Positions 24,101-36,878 of a stretch of DNA of 40,000 bases are shown here, piece after piece. This DNA comes from Sphaeroforma sirkka (Eukaryota > Opisthokonta > Ichthyosporea > Ichthyophonida). The stretch is taken from the NCBI GenBank assembly GCA_001586965.3, contig LUCW03000649.1, forward strand, positions 1 to 40,000, written 5' to 3'. Made by a program: the position numbers and the translations under genes. Under the pieces are notes generated by a model that was not told the DNA's origin, made no database searches, and worked only from the letters and a program-made list of their open reading frames with translations. How positions within the stretch are numbered: the stretch's first letter is position 1; the number at the start of each line of letters is the position of its first letter.

Positions 24101-27100
24101 TGTTGATATCTCCAAATCAGAGTTTCCTCCATGATTCCCCGCCGATGTCATTCCGTGGTCGCCCAAGATGACAAACAGAGTGGGTAGACGTTTAGGATGT
24201 GCCTGGTGGATGAGTGGGAGAAGGATCAAAGTTTTCAGTACAAGCATATCAGTTGCATTGCGAATTTTTTGGCGGCTCTATCCTGTATGTGTGTTTGTCG
24301 TGCCGATGGGAGTGAAACAAGTACACTTACTATATTTGAACAATTTCGACGAATACATCACAATCCGATATCTGTTCGAGATGCACTAAAGCATCAATCA
24401 CAAACCTGTCAGATAGTAGACGCGACAGCTTATATATACTGAGGAGTAAAAGAAACATACCTGATCAGCTATTGCACATCCTTTAGTGATCCTTTCAATA
24501 ATAGCGTCCATTTCGCTCAGTTTGGGAGGCAGTAATGGACTTTGTGGTCCCACGAGATGACCGATGTGATCAACACCCAGGTAGTGCAAAATCAGAACAT
24601 CCCAATCAGGGGCTACCAACTCGGAGTCAACTGTCCACAGAATGTGCAAATGACACGTATATGAGTATGTCATACGATGAGTATGTCATGCGCGTGCACT
24701 TGAAAAATAAACAGCCCATCAAACATCAGAACTTCCATGTACTTAAGGTGCGTTGAACGATTCCTACCCACAAGCATCGCTCAGGCTAACACAATCAACT
24801 AACTCCCAAGAAGACTCAAAGATACCACATTTCAAGAATCTGCTGCAACTAGATTGACCTACTATGTCTTGTCACGTTGTTATCTACTTCAGTGTAGTCC
24901 GCCACGAAGAAGGAATTCGTTCCTTCAAAGCGCGAAAATTCGCGTGGGAACATGTTGAGCCAGGTGTCATCGCCGTAGTGAACGAGGCGCTTGCCCAATT
25001 TGTCGAATTGGTATATCTGTACGTCAAGCGAGATAGAGGCGTACAGGGTGAGTGTGCGGTATGGATGATTTATAATCATCCTAGAGAATGGGCCGGGAGC
25101 ATGCACGATATGTTTATACCCGCATTGAAGCGACCACATCAATTGGCACGCCGCCAGATGTGAGGGTGTTATGTGGAACAATACCAACAACAACAAAATT
25201 GTATCGCGTTAGTGAGCGCGTGGCTCTGTATTCCTGTTATACCAAGCTATGTCACAAAAATGCACACATTTATATAGTATTTAGAAGGTACATCAAGGAC
25301 AGACCTACCAGATTGTCCATCTTCAGTTCAGATGAATCCAAATTGAATGCTAAGTCGATAAACCCCGGAATACCTCCTGTAATCAGCGCCTATAGGATCC
25401 ATGAATAAGTACCAAGTTTATCGTGAGACGTGCCATGAAGTGGTGCACAAAATATCATGTGATGTTTTTAATTCGTATGGAATGGCATTCAAAGAAGTGT
25501 GTTGTTGCCTACTCCACAAAGAACAGATACCGTATTTCTGGTTGCTGACAACCCAACTGATAATAAGAATACTCGCATTTTCACCCGACATGTACGTATA
25601 TACATATACAAGCGTCTGTCACACGATGTACAATCTCGATGATTTACCTTCAGGCGCGGCAGGGTAACCGTGGGCATTCGCGCCTTCGCTACGAAGCTTG
25701 TGGCCTGCCCTTTCTCCTGAAACTTACGCACATGGTCGAATGGACTGTAATTATCAAAGACAAAATCAGATCGCAGAGCATCCACCACCATGAGCACCAC
25801 TCGCCCGTACTTCGTATTGTAGCCCAGTCCTGTGGACACATCTGCCAATTGGGATCAACGGAGGATTAGCAAACCTGCAACAATCAAGAAATTGCTATTG
25901 CATTCACGCGTATCGCGGTAATCGGCTCCATACTATACTTCATGTAGTCGAGTGCGAGGCAAGGCTATAGTTTGATTGATGACGGTTTGTTCAACCAGTG
26001 ATAGACTAAATAGAGTCTGCGTGTGATAAGTGTTGCAAAATCAAAGAACTACGGATCGATAACCGATTGTCGACACGAGGGATATCAGAGGGCATAGAAA
26101 CGCAAAATACCATATGCGCTACCAAACAATTTCATTAAGTGCAGTGGTTTATCGTCGAACATGAGTGCTATCACGACAGATGTGACTTGCTTACACAATA
26201 ATTGCCTGTATAAAATCGATTGTTGGCGAGAGTGCTAAGGCGCGCCCTGACATATTAATTGTCCTTAGATAAGTCAATATTAATGCACGTGGTGCTTGTA
26301 TAATCTATTCAAACTTTGATTCGGAAGTTTGGGATCCCACGTAAAAGTAGTTTGAAACACTAGAGGTGAAGATGCTGCTGAGGAACACTACGTTATCGTA
26401 CATCCTCTAGCAGAAGAAATTGGGGTACAATGACCGCAAGCGAAGCACGGAGCATGGAAATCTCCTATCACACACAGAGTTGTGTTGTACGCCTTGTCTA
26501 CATTTTGTATGAAGATTCGGTACAGTTGCGATACGATACTTGCATGTGGTTCCTGTCACAGTGGCCAAAAAAAGCTTCAGGGCTAATCCCAGCGAATTGA
26601 GAGACGGGACGAGCCGATACTCACAGGCTATGCCACATCTAAGAAACACTTTCCTGGCCTATTAGCATTGCAAGTCTGAGTTCAGGGGCCAGTGAAATCC
26701 TCAGATAGAATCTACGTTAATAAATAATCAACAGTACTTGCACGAGTTCTTGAGCTCAGTATATTGATACGACAATTCACAATTCCAACACTCTCGTCGC
26801 GCTCCATCCAGGTTCACCAAAACACTAGATACGTATGTAAGCAATTTTAATGACACTTTCGTTTGCCGTGTGTACATAAACCATGGCATCCTTTACAACA
26901 TCATTGACTTCGTTGACCTGGACTCCTGCGTATAACTCCAAAATGCACACTACATTTGAGAGCCTTGCTGCATTACATACTTAAAGATTGAGACAGCACC
27001 GAGTCTTCGTACGAAACCGGCGGTGGGCCAGGAGCAGTGGCAACACTTGCATTCCCCTCCAAAGGTGGCTTACTGGGGAAGAAGGCTAACAAGAACTGTG

Positions 27101-27164
27101 CAACACTGATTGTCTGTGCTACAATACATACACACAGCAGTATAGCTGCAGCTAAGACACGCAT
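18116..27164 (-). CDS. PIGG: GPI ethanolamine-phosphate transferase 2 (16 exons)
   Basis: Multipass ER enzyme that adds ethanolamine phosphate to the second mannose of GPI precursors (yeast Gpi7/Las21, with PIG-F as partner in animals). Exons, 5' to 3' on the minus strand: 27164-26981, 25841-25648, 25389-25309, 25016-24863, 24630-24461, 24202-23169, 22764-22659, 22491-22313, 21813-21680, 21393-21003, 20601-20468, 20193-20036, 19614-19469, 19120-18990, 18575-18440, 18200-18116. Phases match at all 15 junctions, giving 1138 residues (human 983). An N-terminal membrane anchor (1-30) is followed by a luminal alkaline-phosphatase-type domain: VVDALR (D82), PTVTLPRLK (118-126, expected nucleophile Thr), GDDTW (168-172), HYLGVDHIGH (220-229), GDHGM (275-279). 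A multispan half from about 476 includes SFVEEEH (669-675), NQTG, HNLPL, a GNS...STIDIS segment and RHHLFAWSV. Exon 2 has an in-frame alternative acceptor 12 nt downstream. Exon 10 carries a long basic loop with no human counterpart that I recall. Confidence 0.94.
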
Positions 27165-27704
27165 CGTGCTTTATATTGCGAGCGACAGGATATCAGAGTA
27201 TTGTACTATTGTGAGGTTCTAACCGTAGTACTTTTTTTTTCAGTGTATCCGTAAACTACATCTTAGTTGCATGCGCCAAACAACCATTTCTTCAGACGCC
27301 TTCTATAAGTATAACACAGTGGCAATCACCCCTGCATATATCTGCTATAACTATAACACAGCGACAATCACTTCTGCATACATCTACCTTCTACAACTAG
27401 TATAACACATTGGCAATCACCAGTTCACCACTGCCATTGTGCAGTCATGTTGATTGATTTATCTTTTGTTTCATTTATTTTTTAATTTCACTTTATTTCG
27501 TGTCAAACCGTCAATTTCAACCAGTCGCAGCCCCGCCAAAACTCCGAAATGTCCTTTTTAAGCGAAGCGGCAAACCCCTTCTGGTTGTCTGCTAATGAAA
27601 TGGAATATTTACCTTTATTTTGCTATAAATATATAAAAACATCGATCAGAGCGCTGCATAGCCATTAGGGCTATTTATTAGTTACGTGTGGTCGTGTTGA
27701 CAAG
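27165..27704. promoter_or_regulatory. divergent promoter region PIG-G / centrin
   Basis: The 540 bp between the two start codons must hold both promoters and 5' UTRs. No sharp TATA box is identified. A run of nine T and then a small imperfect repeat lie inside. Confidence 0.5.
27308..27425 (+). repeat. 42-49-bp imperfect tandem repeat, 3 copies
   Basis: TATAACACA followed by a GGCAATCAC-like word recurs near 27310, 27352 and 27401, inside the PIG-G/centrin divergent intergenic region. It could be regulatory or neutral. Confidence 0.75.
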
Positions 27705-30700
27705 ATGGTAGGTGAACAATATTGTATTTATGTACTTGGGCGGATCATTGTGGTAAGGAGATACAACCATGAATACACTAGAATGGCTACGGATTTATGG
27801 AGATGGGGGTCAGCGTGTATTTTGCCGCTGTATGTGTTGTACGTGGGATCATATTGTTTGGACAACCTAAACTATGCCGCACACGAAAGTGTGAACGGAT
27901 GCCTTTATGGCTAACGGGCAGGAGATACGAGAATGCATAGGGGGTAGTAAGCACTTTGATGAAGCTAAGTATTGTTCTCGTTCACTATGATATTGCATAG
28001 CGGTATAGACATTGTTGCAAGTATACAAAGGGACTGAAATGTTAACAAGTGTTGGTGGTTAAATATACAGAACCATAGCAGTTATTTCAATTTGTCGCAG
28101 GTATACAATGAGTTTGATCTCTGAGATATGCTATATCAGTACGTACGTTCATGCCGTTTGAACTGCTACACCAAGCGTGGCGATTTTATACAACGTTTTA
28201 TGTGGATTAGTGGATGCAGAAGCAATTTTGTCAGAGTTTTGTCAGACATTGCGATCCACTAGCATACAATCGTCGAGATTGCATATCAGCATGCTCGTCT
28301 GTGTACATTAAGGCCGCCAGCAGCAATGTCATCATCGATATTTTTGTATCGCCTCCGTTGTTCTCGTATGACCCCACATCATTTCACACCAATAATTGAA
28401 GTGACAATCTGAATGTGTGATGTATACTTAATTTCTTTATTTTTCGCTTTTGATAGAGACCGAAAGACCAGATAGCAGTCCTTGCTTCGCATTCTAACAA
28501 TATGGAGATACCTGATGAAATAAACTGTTATCGTACTGATTTGATTTCAACTATGCAATTTATATAGCAATACAGATATCAAGATATATAATCACCAGAA
28601 ATCGAATTCACCCTATGTCAGAATATGTTATTGACCGTATCGTTTCTCGTCCGCATTCTTACATGTCGAGCAGCCGCCGAAGAAAAGGAAAGCAAGTGGA
28701 AAGAGGGCGGTACCACCCAAGGTTAGTGGTAGATGTTTTTTATTAGATTCCAGTTGCAAATCGACCCTATTTATTCTGGGATAGAGCCATGTAGGAATAT
28801 ATTGGAAGCCAGGTGCGACCGTGTGATATATATTCATAACGTTTGCGGTCATAAGCCGCTTTTTCAAAGTGTTTAAAGTGTGGTAAATGTAGTGTAGAGC
28901 GTTCGTATGTTCTGAATACTCTTTAAGTCGCGATAAATTATCTGTTTGTTAGTCTACGTATGAATTTTTGTTAGCTATATTGTCATGAGGACTTAAATGG
29001 CGTTTACTGTTTTTTTTTAGCTCATAACCTGAGGCTTGTCGCGTATCGTTTACTAGTTATGACTGGTGTGGTTGATTCTGGCCACATTGCCCACAGTCAA
29101 CAGCGTGTCGGATTATATTGGTGAAATGCACGTCACCAATTGGCCGATGATTTCCTTGAAGGGCAGCAATGCGTGCACACATACAATCTCAAACTAGTCT
29201 TTCAAAAAACAATGTCGAACTCGCAATTAAACGAATCGAAAAATTAAGAATCTATGGATGTGCTGCCTGAAGCATCACTTTCACTTTTACTACTCCTGTG
29301 CGCTCACAGATACTTGGGCCGCAGTTGAGTGCTGAGCAGAAGATTGAGTTAAAACAAGCATTCGACCTGTTTGATGTGGATGGAGCCAATGAAATGGTAC
29401 ACCAATCGAGTCCTCCTGGTATATGCATAGTTTGGTTCTGTGGAAGGCGTGCTCTGAGCTACTTGTGGCATGCGTGAGTTTGTTAATTTGTGTTTGTGCT
29501 TAAGCATGATTACGCTCTCATATCCATGTATTCTCATTCTATATTTATGTGCCTCTCGGGCGGTTGCATGTACGCATATATGCTTGTGCATTGCCTTGCA
29601 AATCAATTCTGTCGTCTCAAATCCAGTCGTTATGTGTATCAGACATGTACAAAACGATCTGAATTTCATGAATGAGACTTAATTGGCATTACACTAATGC
29701 AGGATGCGTCACAGTTGAAGATGGCCATGGTCACACTCGGCATGCCGGAGTGCACAGACAAAGAAATCGATAGCATTATAGAGGACTTTGACGCAGACGG
29801 CAGCGGCAAAATCAATTTTCAGGATTTTGTTATCATAATGACTGGAAAATTGGTGAGTTTCGGTCCATATTCCATATTCCTTGTAGTGGAGCCGGCGAAT
29901 GCTCAAATTTGCTTATATTGTGTTAGATGGTGTGATCGTGATGTAAAACTACAAGAATTTGACTACCTTGAAATTGTGGCTGTGGGATGTGCAATGAGGT
30001 TTGTGCCTCAGTAATAGTTTGTCTCGCTCGCGAATATTCTCGATTCTCGTGTTTGTGCAATGTGGCTAGGTCAATGGTGTTGCGTTTTTGTTTTTACGCA
30101 TGTCGGCTATTTTTTATATGAACGTATTGTGTGGTCATTTAACATCTATTACTTATTTAAGTTGGAGTTGCAGGAAAGTCTGCACAAAGCCCGAAAGCAT
30201 TTGCATATTTGCTTGGAGATCCCAATACACTGATATATCTCCCATTTAATTCATTTGCGTTTTGTTTCACTCCAATCCAGAGTGAGAAAGATGGTATGCA
30301 GGATATTCTCACTGCGTTTAGCCTGTTCGACGACGACAACACAGGTAATTGCGTGTTTTTTTTGTTTGTTTTTTTGCGATAAAGATGCGCTCGGTATCAT
30401 CAAAGAATCGTGTGCACTTACTCATTAGCTCACTTGTGCTACAATTGTTAATATCGCTATTTTGGAATTAATTCTACAGGCAAAATTACTCTAAAGAATC
30501 TGAAAAAGGTTGCGCTCGAGCTGGGTGGCGATATGCAAGAAGCCGAATTGTTGGTATGTGTGACAGTCTTATTGTTGTGAATCATTATTTTTATGGCGAA
30601 ATTGATTTCTGCATACCATGCTCGACGCTCATTCCTGGTTACCAACTCCGATATGAACCTTTCATTCGCACAGGCAATGATCAAAGAGGCTGACACGAAC

Positions 30701-30760
30701 AATGATGGCGAAGTTAGCAAGGACGAATTTATCAATCTCATGATGAAAGTTTCCTTATAA
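27705..30760 (+). CDS. centrin (7 exons)
   Basis: EF-hand protein of centrosomes, basal bodies and nuclear pores (CETN/Cdc31 family). Exons: 27705-27707 (ATG only), 28674-28721, 29310-29396, 29703-29852, 30281-30344, 30480-30553, 30674-30760; 170 residues, close to human centrin-2 (172). The N-terminus is MPPKKRKASGKRAVPPK, basic as usual. EF loops: 39-50 (DVDGANEMDASQ), where position 5 is Ala and position 12 is Gln, so probably weak or dead; 76-87 (DADGSGKINFQD), with Asp at position 12; 113-124 (DDDNTGKITLKN), with the family's usual Asn at position 12; 149-160 (DTNNDGEVSKDE), fully canonical. The first two exons are inferred from phase and splice motifs. An alternative is an ATG at 28663 in another frame, whose donors do not match the phase-0 acceptor at 29310. 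A GAGCAG tandem acceptor at 28673 could add one Gln. It is divergent from PIG-G. Confidence 0.9.
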
Positions 30761-31822
30761 CCGTTTGGCGAGTGCAATCAATGGCTTTTATAAGTCCTCC
30801 GAGATGAATGTGCGTAATTACTATTGCCGATGAAAGATGTTTAGTAGCACCAATGCGAACGGCACGCAGAATCACGAGTATGTACTCATCACACTCACAT
30901 CCTACAGCACGAATCCCATGATAGTCGCCCGCTGCTGTGTCTCAGAAGTAGATTGTATACACATGCCTCATTGTTACCTTACTGTTATGCACGGCGAAGT
31001 GTCTAATGTAGTAGAAGCACGAGAACACTTATACGTGCAGAAGGTCCGCCATTATTGCAGGCATGTTATCAGTATTGTTGGCTGGGGACACGCGGCCTGT
31101 GGTTCACATGGGTTACTGAGAGTACCGATACTCTATGAGCGGTGGTTCGGATAAATTACGTGCCCTGTGGGGGCGAGAATCTTAGGTTCGACAATTTTGT
31201 TCTCGCACTTTGTGAGCTCGGAATGGATGAGTGCAATTCGCAGTCACACGAAGTTTCAATCCAGCCGTACCGTCGTTCTACCACATATAATACGCCAGAG
31301 ACTATAGGCATAGTGCGCACAGCAACTTGCATTGATAAGTGAGATAAAAACAGCTTTCGGCCTGACAACCTCGTTTGCAGCAACGATTGCTCTTGACCAA
31401 CATGCATACTACAGGTTCTGATATTCGAAAATAGACACGGTGTTCGACTTTCGAAGCGCTGATACGGCTCGCCACTTCTGCAGCCCCTGGTATGATGACA
31501 ACGGCCCAAGGGTCTTATTGAGAAACGAATGATCGGACAAGTGATCGACATCCTTATACCGGGGTTTTATTGGGAAAATTTCTCGGTCGAATATGCTTTC
31601 AAATCCTTATAAGCGCACCTGTAAATGGCGGGACGACGATAACGATATATCGAAACATGCGTCTCTATTCTTTCTGAATGCAGAAGGCGTACAATAAAGA
31701 GACCTGTATTAAGCTTAGAATCGTGTCTTCCTGTCTTCCCGCTTCTTTTTAGATAACATCACGCTCGTTTATATACAAGCTTCATAATTGAAGAGTGGTG
31801 TCAGGTTCACACATCCTCGCGC
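30761..31822. other. centrin 3' flank, no gene seen
   Basis: No recognised exon. Several medium-length frames on both strands have no family resemblance. An AATAAA is at 31693, too far from the centrin stop to be its obvious signal. Confidence 0.45.
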
Positions 31823-32354
31823 TTACATGTCAGATAGATCACACTCGGGTACGGTCCTAGTGGTCTCAAAAAATTGTTTTAGAAAAGTATAACTGTAAGG
31901 CGCCCTGTTGGATGTACATTCATGTGTAAACGATTTTGAGTGCATGCCATGAGACTCCAATTCCGTAAGTATGACATCATATTGAAGTAGTGATATCATA
32001 CTCTTCACTGGGAGAATCGCCCAGTAGGGAATATTTGGAAACACGCACTCATGTGTATATTTCATTCCTGATTCGTAAACTGATACCTTCATGTATGTTA
32101 TTCGGATTGAATCGCTCTCATTCAGGTGGTATATCGACAACAATTTCGGTTTCAAATTGGACAAACAGGTGAACACCCACTTTCACACGGAGAAATACTA
32201 ATCTGGTGCTCGATATGCGTTTGGCAGGTTTCTGACGCGTTTGAAGGACTGTCAGAATTCAAATGCTGATTCAAATTCTAGAAATTTTAGGCGTACTTAC
32301 CTTGACTATCGGTGTGGCCGTGTATGGGCGATGAGTTAGTAGTCAACATGCACG
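31823..32354 (-). other. weak coding candidate
   Basis: A minus-strand frame ending with TAA at 31823 runs about 117 codons with protein-like composition. A strong donor (CAAG|GTAAGT) ends a possible upstream exon at 32301 that contains an ATG. The phases do not join: the donor leaves one base while the open frame needs a phase-0 acceptor. A second overlapping frame at about 32105-32190 (ending VDIPPE and TGA) also looks coding. Either a gene with an unseen exon, a decayed gene, or chance. No family is recognised. Confidence 0.2.
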
Positions 32355-33460
32355 ATAAAGCGCAGCACCACCAGAAATGAAAAGTCACCCTTCCAGCGCT
32401 GCGCAATCAATCACACGTATACGTTATACGTATGACCTTGATTACTGCAACGAATTGTTATTATTTGTGAAGCCGAAAAGTGACAACGCCAGAATGGTAA
32501 TGTTTTGGGATCGACAGCAGCAACAATACAGCTAATGCTATGAAAATTTTATCGTAATAGCAACCAAGACTGGGGGCATGCATTTTATTGTGGCTTCAAT
32601 TTGCCTTCGTGAGTGTTGATGCGAAGAATGTTCACGTTCGCCACGACTCTTCTTAGACACATTGCTCCAGTTATGCCAATAGCTATATGCGCGGATGACT
32701 TATCAAGCGGTGGGCATTTAGCATTGCTTGCCGCCACATTTGGGCACAATTCCGTAAATTAGGAATTACCGTACTTCGCGCAGTTCAAATTCGTGTCACG
32801 ATTCCGACACTGCCAAGATGACCAGAGGCGACTCCTAAGCCCTAGTCGTAGTTGGCACGTTTCGAGCTCCCCGTTACTTCCCCTTGAATTGCATTGAATT
32901 GTATTGGACTCCATCACCTCATCGACCAACAAGCACCATGGTGTATGAATACCGCGCACTTCGCCTTACGTCACCGATGGACAGGCACAAGGTTCATCAC
33001 AACTTGCCATAATTAATTTTAAAGTGGTTGATGCTGCGTGACCCTCAGTACAAGCCCACAAGAAGCCTTTCCACAATGTTGCCCATAATCCATCTCGGCC
33101 ATAACACCAGTCCGCACCTATTCTTCCCTACCCGCGCTACATACTAGGTAGCAGATTAGCTTCAACGCATTCATCCTGCGCCCAAGCGTCAGATTAAGAA
33201 TGATGCAACAAACGCATGGTTTAGTTCATACTGTGTACTCTGATGACAAGCTCCCGAATTGTGCGTGTTAGATTCTGGTCGACGACTGGGATATCTAAAC
33301 GTCCATTGGCGCATAGATGACGTTTTACTACAGGCCAGAAGGATAAGAGACTGTTTTGAAAGCGCTCATATTAAATAGACTGGCACTGGCACTGACACTC
33401 TTGTAGCATAGGCACAGTACGGGCCATGCTGATATGTTTGCAGCTGAAAAAAACTGTTTG
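32355..33460. other. spacer, no gene seen
   Basis: No convincing exon, repeat or RNA gene on either strand. Confidence 0.45.
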
Positions 33461-34990
33461 TCAGTAAACCAAGTTTTCATGGTGGTGGAGTGTCCGCGTC
33501 GCAGCTGATATCAGGAGTTGATACGATGTACTTTTCCGTATCATCGCTTGGCCGGAAGGGGAAGTCGCACTGTAGATATACGGATGTAGAGAGAAAGCAG
33601 TGACACAAGTTAGTTGATTAATTAAACTATATATTTAGTGTGAAAGATCGATAATGAAACTAGATCCACTGTAGAAGATACTGTTTCTGAATGTACAATT
33701 ACAGGTAACTGTAAAACACATTGCATATTCCTACGAAAGACGAAGACTTCCCATTTCAAAGCCCCCCACATACGTCAATCGTCCCAAATTTGTACGCTCA
33801 AGTGCACACGAACACCGGGTGTAGCGCACTAGAAGACAATAGATAACTCAGTGTGAATAGTTCATCTTAGAATGTGCAAAATATCCTCAGATACATCCCC
33901 CGAAATAACACAGAAACCTACGTGTAAGTGCCAGCACAGAGCATCCCGGACTCTTGTCACTTCGTCGCACACATTTACTCAACCCAGAATAGGCGTTTCC
34001 ACGTGTGACGACAGAGCCTTTCAGCTCACTTGCTTGAGAGCATTGCGCCCACTTCGTTCTCAAAAAATTGTAAGTCGGCTTGCTTGACATCCAGAGAAAA
34101 TCTGGATTGAACAGCGTTGCGTCTTGTCTCGTTATTGGTGTTGATACGTGCAACAAGCACGGTCATCAAATCATTATCATGATTCAATACGCACAGATAT
34201 ACGAGTGGGTGAGATTTTCTCAACGTGTTCGCACAATTCCGGAAGCTTTCTTGCCATGCGGGTACATATACGGCTTATAACGAAAGTTGAAACCCCGTGA
34301 ACACAAGAAGAATCGAATGCTTGGAGCGTTAAATTGCCGCAGTGAAACCGACATGTGCAATTCTCCTTCATACAAGATGAGCTGACAACCTCACCAACAC
34401 CTTGAGCAGCATTACAGAAACAGATTATTAACAACATCGATACAGATACAGAATACGACACTATTCGGCACTTAACATATAATACAGAGCTCTGGAAATA
34501 TAAAACACACCACACTGAACGGCAGGTGTATATCTGCAAGAGAATCAACTTCTCCACTACGACCTAGCGCGGAAGTTTATGGGAGGTGTAGTACTCAAAC
34601 CAGATTAAAATCAGCTGCTATATAATTAAAAAATACAGCCACGTATTTCCAGCTACTACATTTTGTATAAGTCGCATGGGAATCAAACGCATACAAGACG
34701 CTCAGTATGCGGAACTAATTCGCAGAAATAGATAAGCATACCTGTTTACATAAAAATATACTTTCACTGAAACTCATGCGCGTGTCGACAAGGAGGACAC
34801 GGCAATCCGGACAAGAAGGTTGCGAGGGCTTGATATCAGACATAACAGGAAAGGTGGCATCATGTAAGCTGAGTTCAAAATTAAAATCCCCGAGGTTAAG
34901 TGCTCCTTCTGCGAATAGAGACATGGCAGCACTTTCCAATTCGGCATGTGAAGTGAAACCGTCAGGCAATGGAGACATTGTGTTGGACAT
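33461..34990 (-). CDS. orphan protein, probable 3 exons
   Basis: A tentative model with exons 34990-34762, 34273-34030 and 33569-33461, which join in frame to 193 residues. Exon 1 starts with an ATG in good context (ACCATGT) and ends at a GTATAT donor; a stronger donor (CAG|GTATGC at 34740) is an alternative. Exon 2 has a continuous protein-like frame containing HDNDLMTVLVARINTNNE and ends at GTGAGC. Exon 3 follows a CTACAG acceptor and can be read in two frames, one ending ...HHHENLVY, the other ...CDADTPPP (which would need the weaker GTGGGC donor of exon 2). Exon 1 has one CPDC motif. No signal peptide or membrane segment is seen. I do not recognise a family. Extra exons in the 34.3-34.7 kb gap are possible. 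Confidence 0.45.
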
Positions 34991-35560
34991 GGTGATTAAC
35001 GTGAGGTATCCTTCGTCGTTGCGTAGTTATACTGTCGACAAGCCTGCAATAGCAAGTGTATTTACAAAAATCGTGTCCATATGGACTACGGAATCATGTG
35101 TGCTCTATAATATAAGTATCCAACTGTCATATGTACCGAACTGCATCAACTTTACTCAAGACTCAAGTGACTCATCAGTCAACACTAATCAAGTCTCAAG
35201 AGTGAAAGTCTTGAGTCTCTGGCCTCTGCCAGACTGCCACTTATTTACAGTTGCCAGTCTGCCTCAGCCTCACTAAAAAAAATTTAAAAAACAGTACTTA
35301 CATATGTATATATATTGTATTGACTTCACAGACATATTACGGTCTCGCCGAGACGCCGACTCACTTCTCTCTCTCGATTAGTACTACATATTTATATGTA
35401 GTAATCGGTTGGTCGCCCCCGGGCCCGAGGTCTCGGCCTCTCAGAGTCTCAGGAGTCAGACCTCAACATTTCAACAGTCAACAGAAGAGAAGACTGAACT
35501 TCTGAATTCTGAAGAGAACAGTTAACAGCTGGGTTGGTATAAAACGACGTCGACATTTGG
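34991..35560. other. low-complexity spacer rich in GACTCAAG/CTCAGTC words
   Basis: No gene seen. From about 35150 the sequence is made of recurring short words (ACTCAAG, GAGTCTC, GTCAAC, GAAGAG), typical of slippage-derived cryptic simplicity. Confidence 0.55.
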
Positions 35561-35562
35561 GC

Positions 35563-35735
35563 AAACGACATGTCAAACATGTCACGGCGACATTTTGTAG
35601 GATATGTCGGTCGCGACATGGTGTCGGCAGGTCTGCTGGGTGGCTGTATCGTAGCCTACATACACATATCGAGACGACATGTCATACATGTCGCGACGAC
35701 ATTTTTTTCAGGGATGTATGTCGTTGTCGTATACC
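35563..35735. repeat. GACATGTC-rich cryptic repeat
   Basis: GACAT or ATGTC words, often as palindromic ACATGT cores, recur more than ten times in about 170 bp (for example near 35567, 35576, 35604, 35616, 35678, 35687, 35715), without a fixed period. Confidence 0.7.
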
Positions 35736-35812
35736 AACCCGTAAACACTCAACACACTGGCTCAACAGTCAGTCAGTCACTCAACCTTTTTTTTTTGTTT
35801 GTGTGTGTTTCT

Positions 35813-36039
<227 letters not shown>

Positions 36040-36042
36040 GTA

Positions 36043-36480
36043 TATATGTGTAGAGAGATAGAGCTCTCTACTAGTAGTAAATAGAGTAGTATTTAATAGT
36101 AGTAGTCTGTGGAGTGTGTAGACTGAGAATACTAAATAGACAATAGTGTAGTGTAGAACTGTAGAGTGTAGACTGTAGCGTGTAGAGTGAGTACATAGAC
36201 TGTAGTGTCGACTGTAGACTTTACATAGTGTATACTGTACTTATGTCGAGTTGTGTAGCTAGAGCCTGAGAGACTCTCTCTACTACATAGTAGTAGTAGT
36301 AAATATCAAATATATGTACTAAAATATGTACATATGTAGTCATAGACTTCATACAGTGAGTAAGAGTAGCGTGTAGAGTATTGTATAATGTAGACTGTAG
36401 TGTAGAGTTGTAGACTCAGTAGAGAGTGGAGTGTAGACACTCTTGACTCTAGACACTCTCTCTAGTAGAGTAGAGATACA
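36043..36480. repeat. GTAG/TAGTAG-rich cryptic repeat
   Basis: Over 400 bp composed largely of TAG-containing words (GTGTAGA, CTGTAG, TAGTAGTAG, AGAGTAG). There is no long period and no gene. Confidence 0.75.
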
Positions 36481-36498
36481 CATCAGCAGTCCTAGGCC

Positions 36499-36523
36499 AA
36501 ATAATGACGAGTCGTCACTATTA
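36499..36523. repeat. palindromic repeat, outer copy
   Basis: AATAATGACGA-G-TCGTCACTATT is an odd-centred near-perfect palindrome. It is the same motif as the termini at 36604 and 37752, placed about 100 bp outside the left end. A decayed half copy (AGTGACGACTGG) is at 37681. Confidence 0.8.
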
Positions 36524-36872
36524 CGTCAATTTGTACTGGATTTTCTCATATTGTAAATAAAACCAACTTGACCCAACTCTGGTACAAAATCTCTGGCACC
36601 GCTCAAATAGTGACGAGTCGTCATTTTCCTGAAAACAATTGAGTCATGATTCTTATTGGATAACCGTGTCTCAATTCAGGATATTGTTTTGTTTTTAGGA
36701 ATTCCTATCTTAATAGTTCAAAATTATACCTGATTATTATCAGGAAAAATATAAAATAAAGTGCCAAAACGCAAGCGTGGGGACCGTCTTTTTTTGACAA
36801 TTTTCAGTTCTTTTTTTTTCATTAAATATTTTATTACAACTTTTTATTTTAAAAAACATTTTGCCTATATAC

Positions 36873-36878
36873 TTTATT
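36873..36878 (-). promoter_or_regulatory. AATAAA overlapping a stop codon
   Basis: On the minus strand the end of the Cys-rich ORF reads GGAATAAAGT, so its TAA stop lies inside a canonical AATAAA. It would make an extremely short 3' UTR. Confidence 0.4.

Noticed and set aside
27708..27914. ORF reading on from the centrin ATG to 27914
   Set aside because: The ATG is followed at once by a good GTAGGT donor, and the downstream protein resembles nothing. The centrin explanation is more economical.
28663..28739. ATG at 28663 with a Ser/Arg-rich N-terminus as the centrin start
   Set aside because: Its frame reaches candidate donors in phase 2, which cannot join the phase-0 acceptor at 29310. The frame starting at 28674 joins cleanly.
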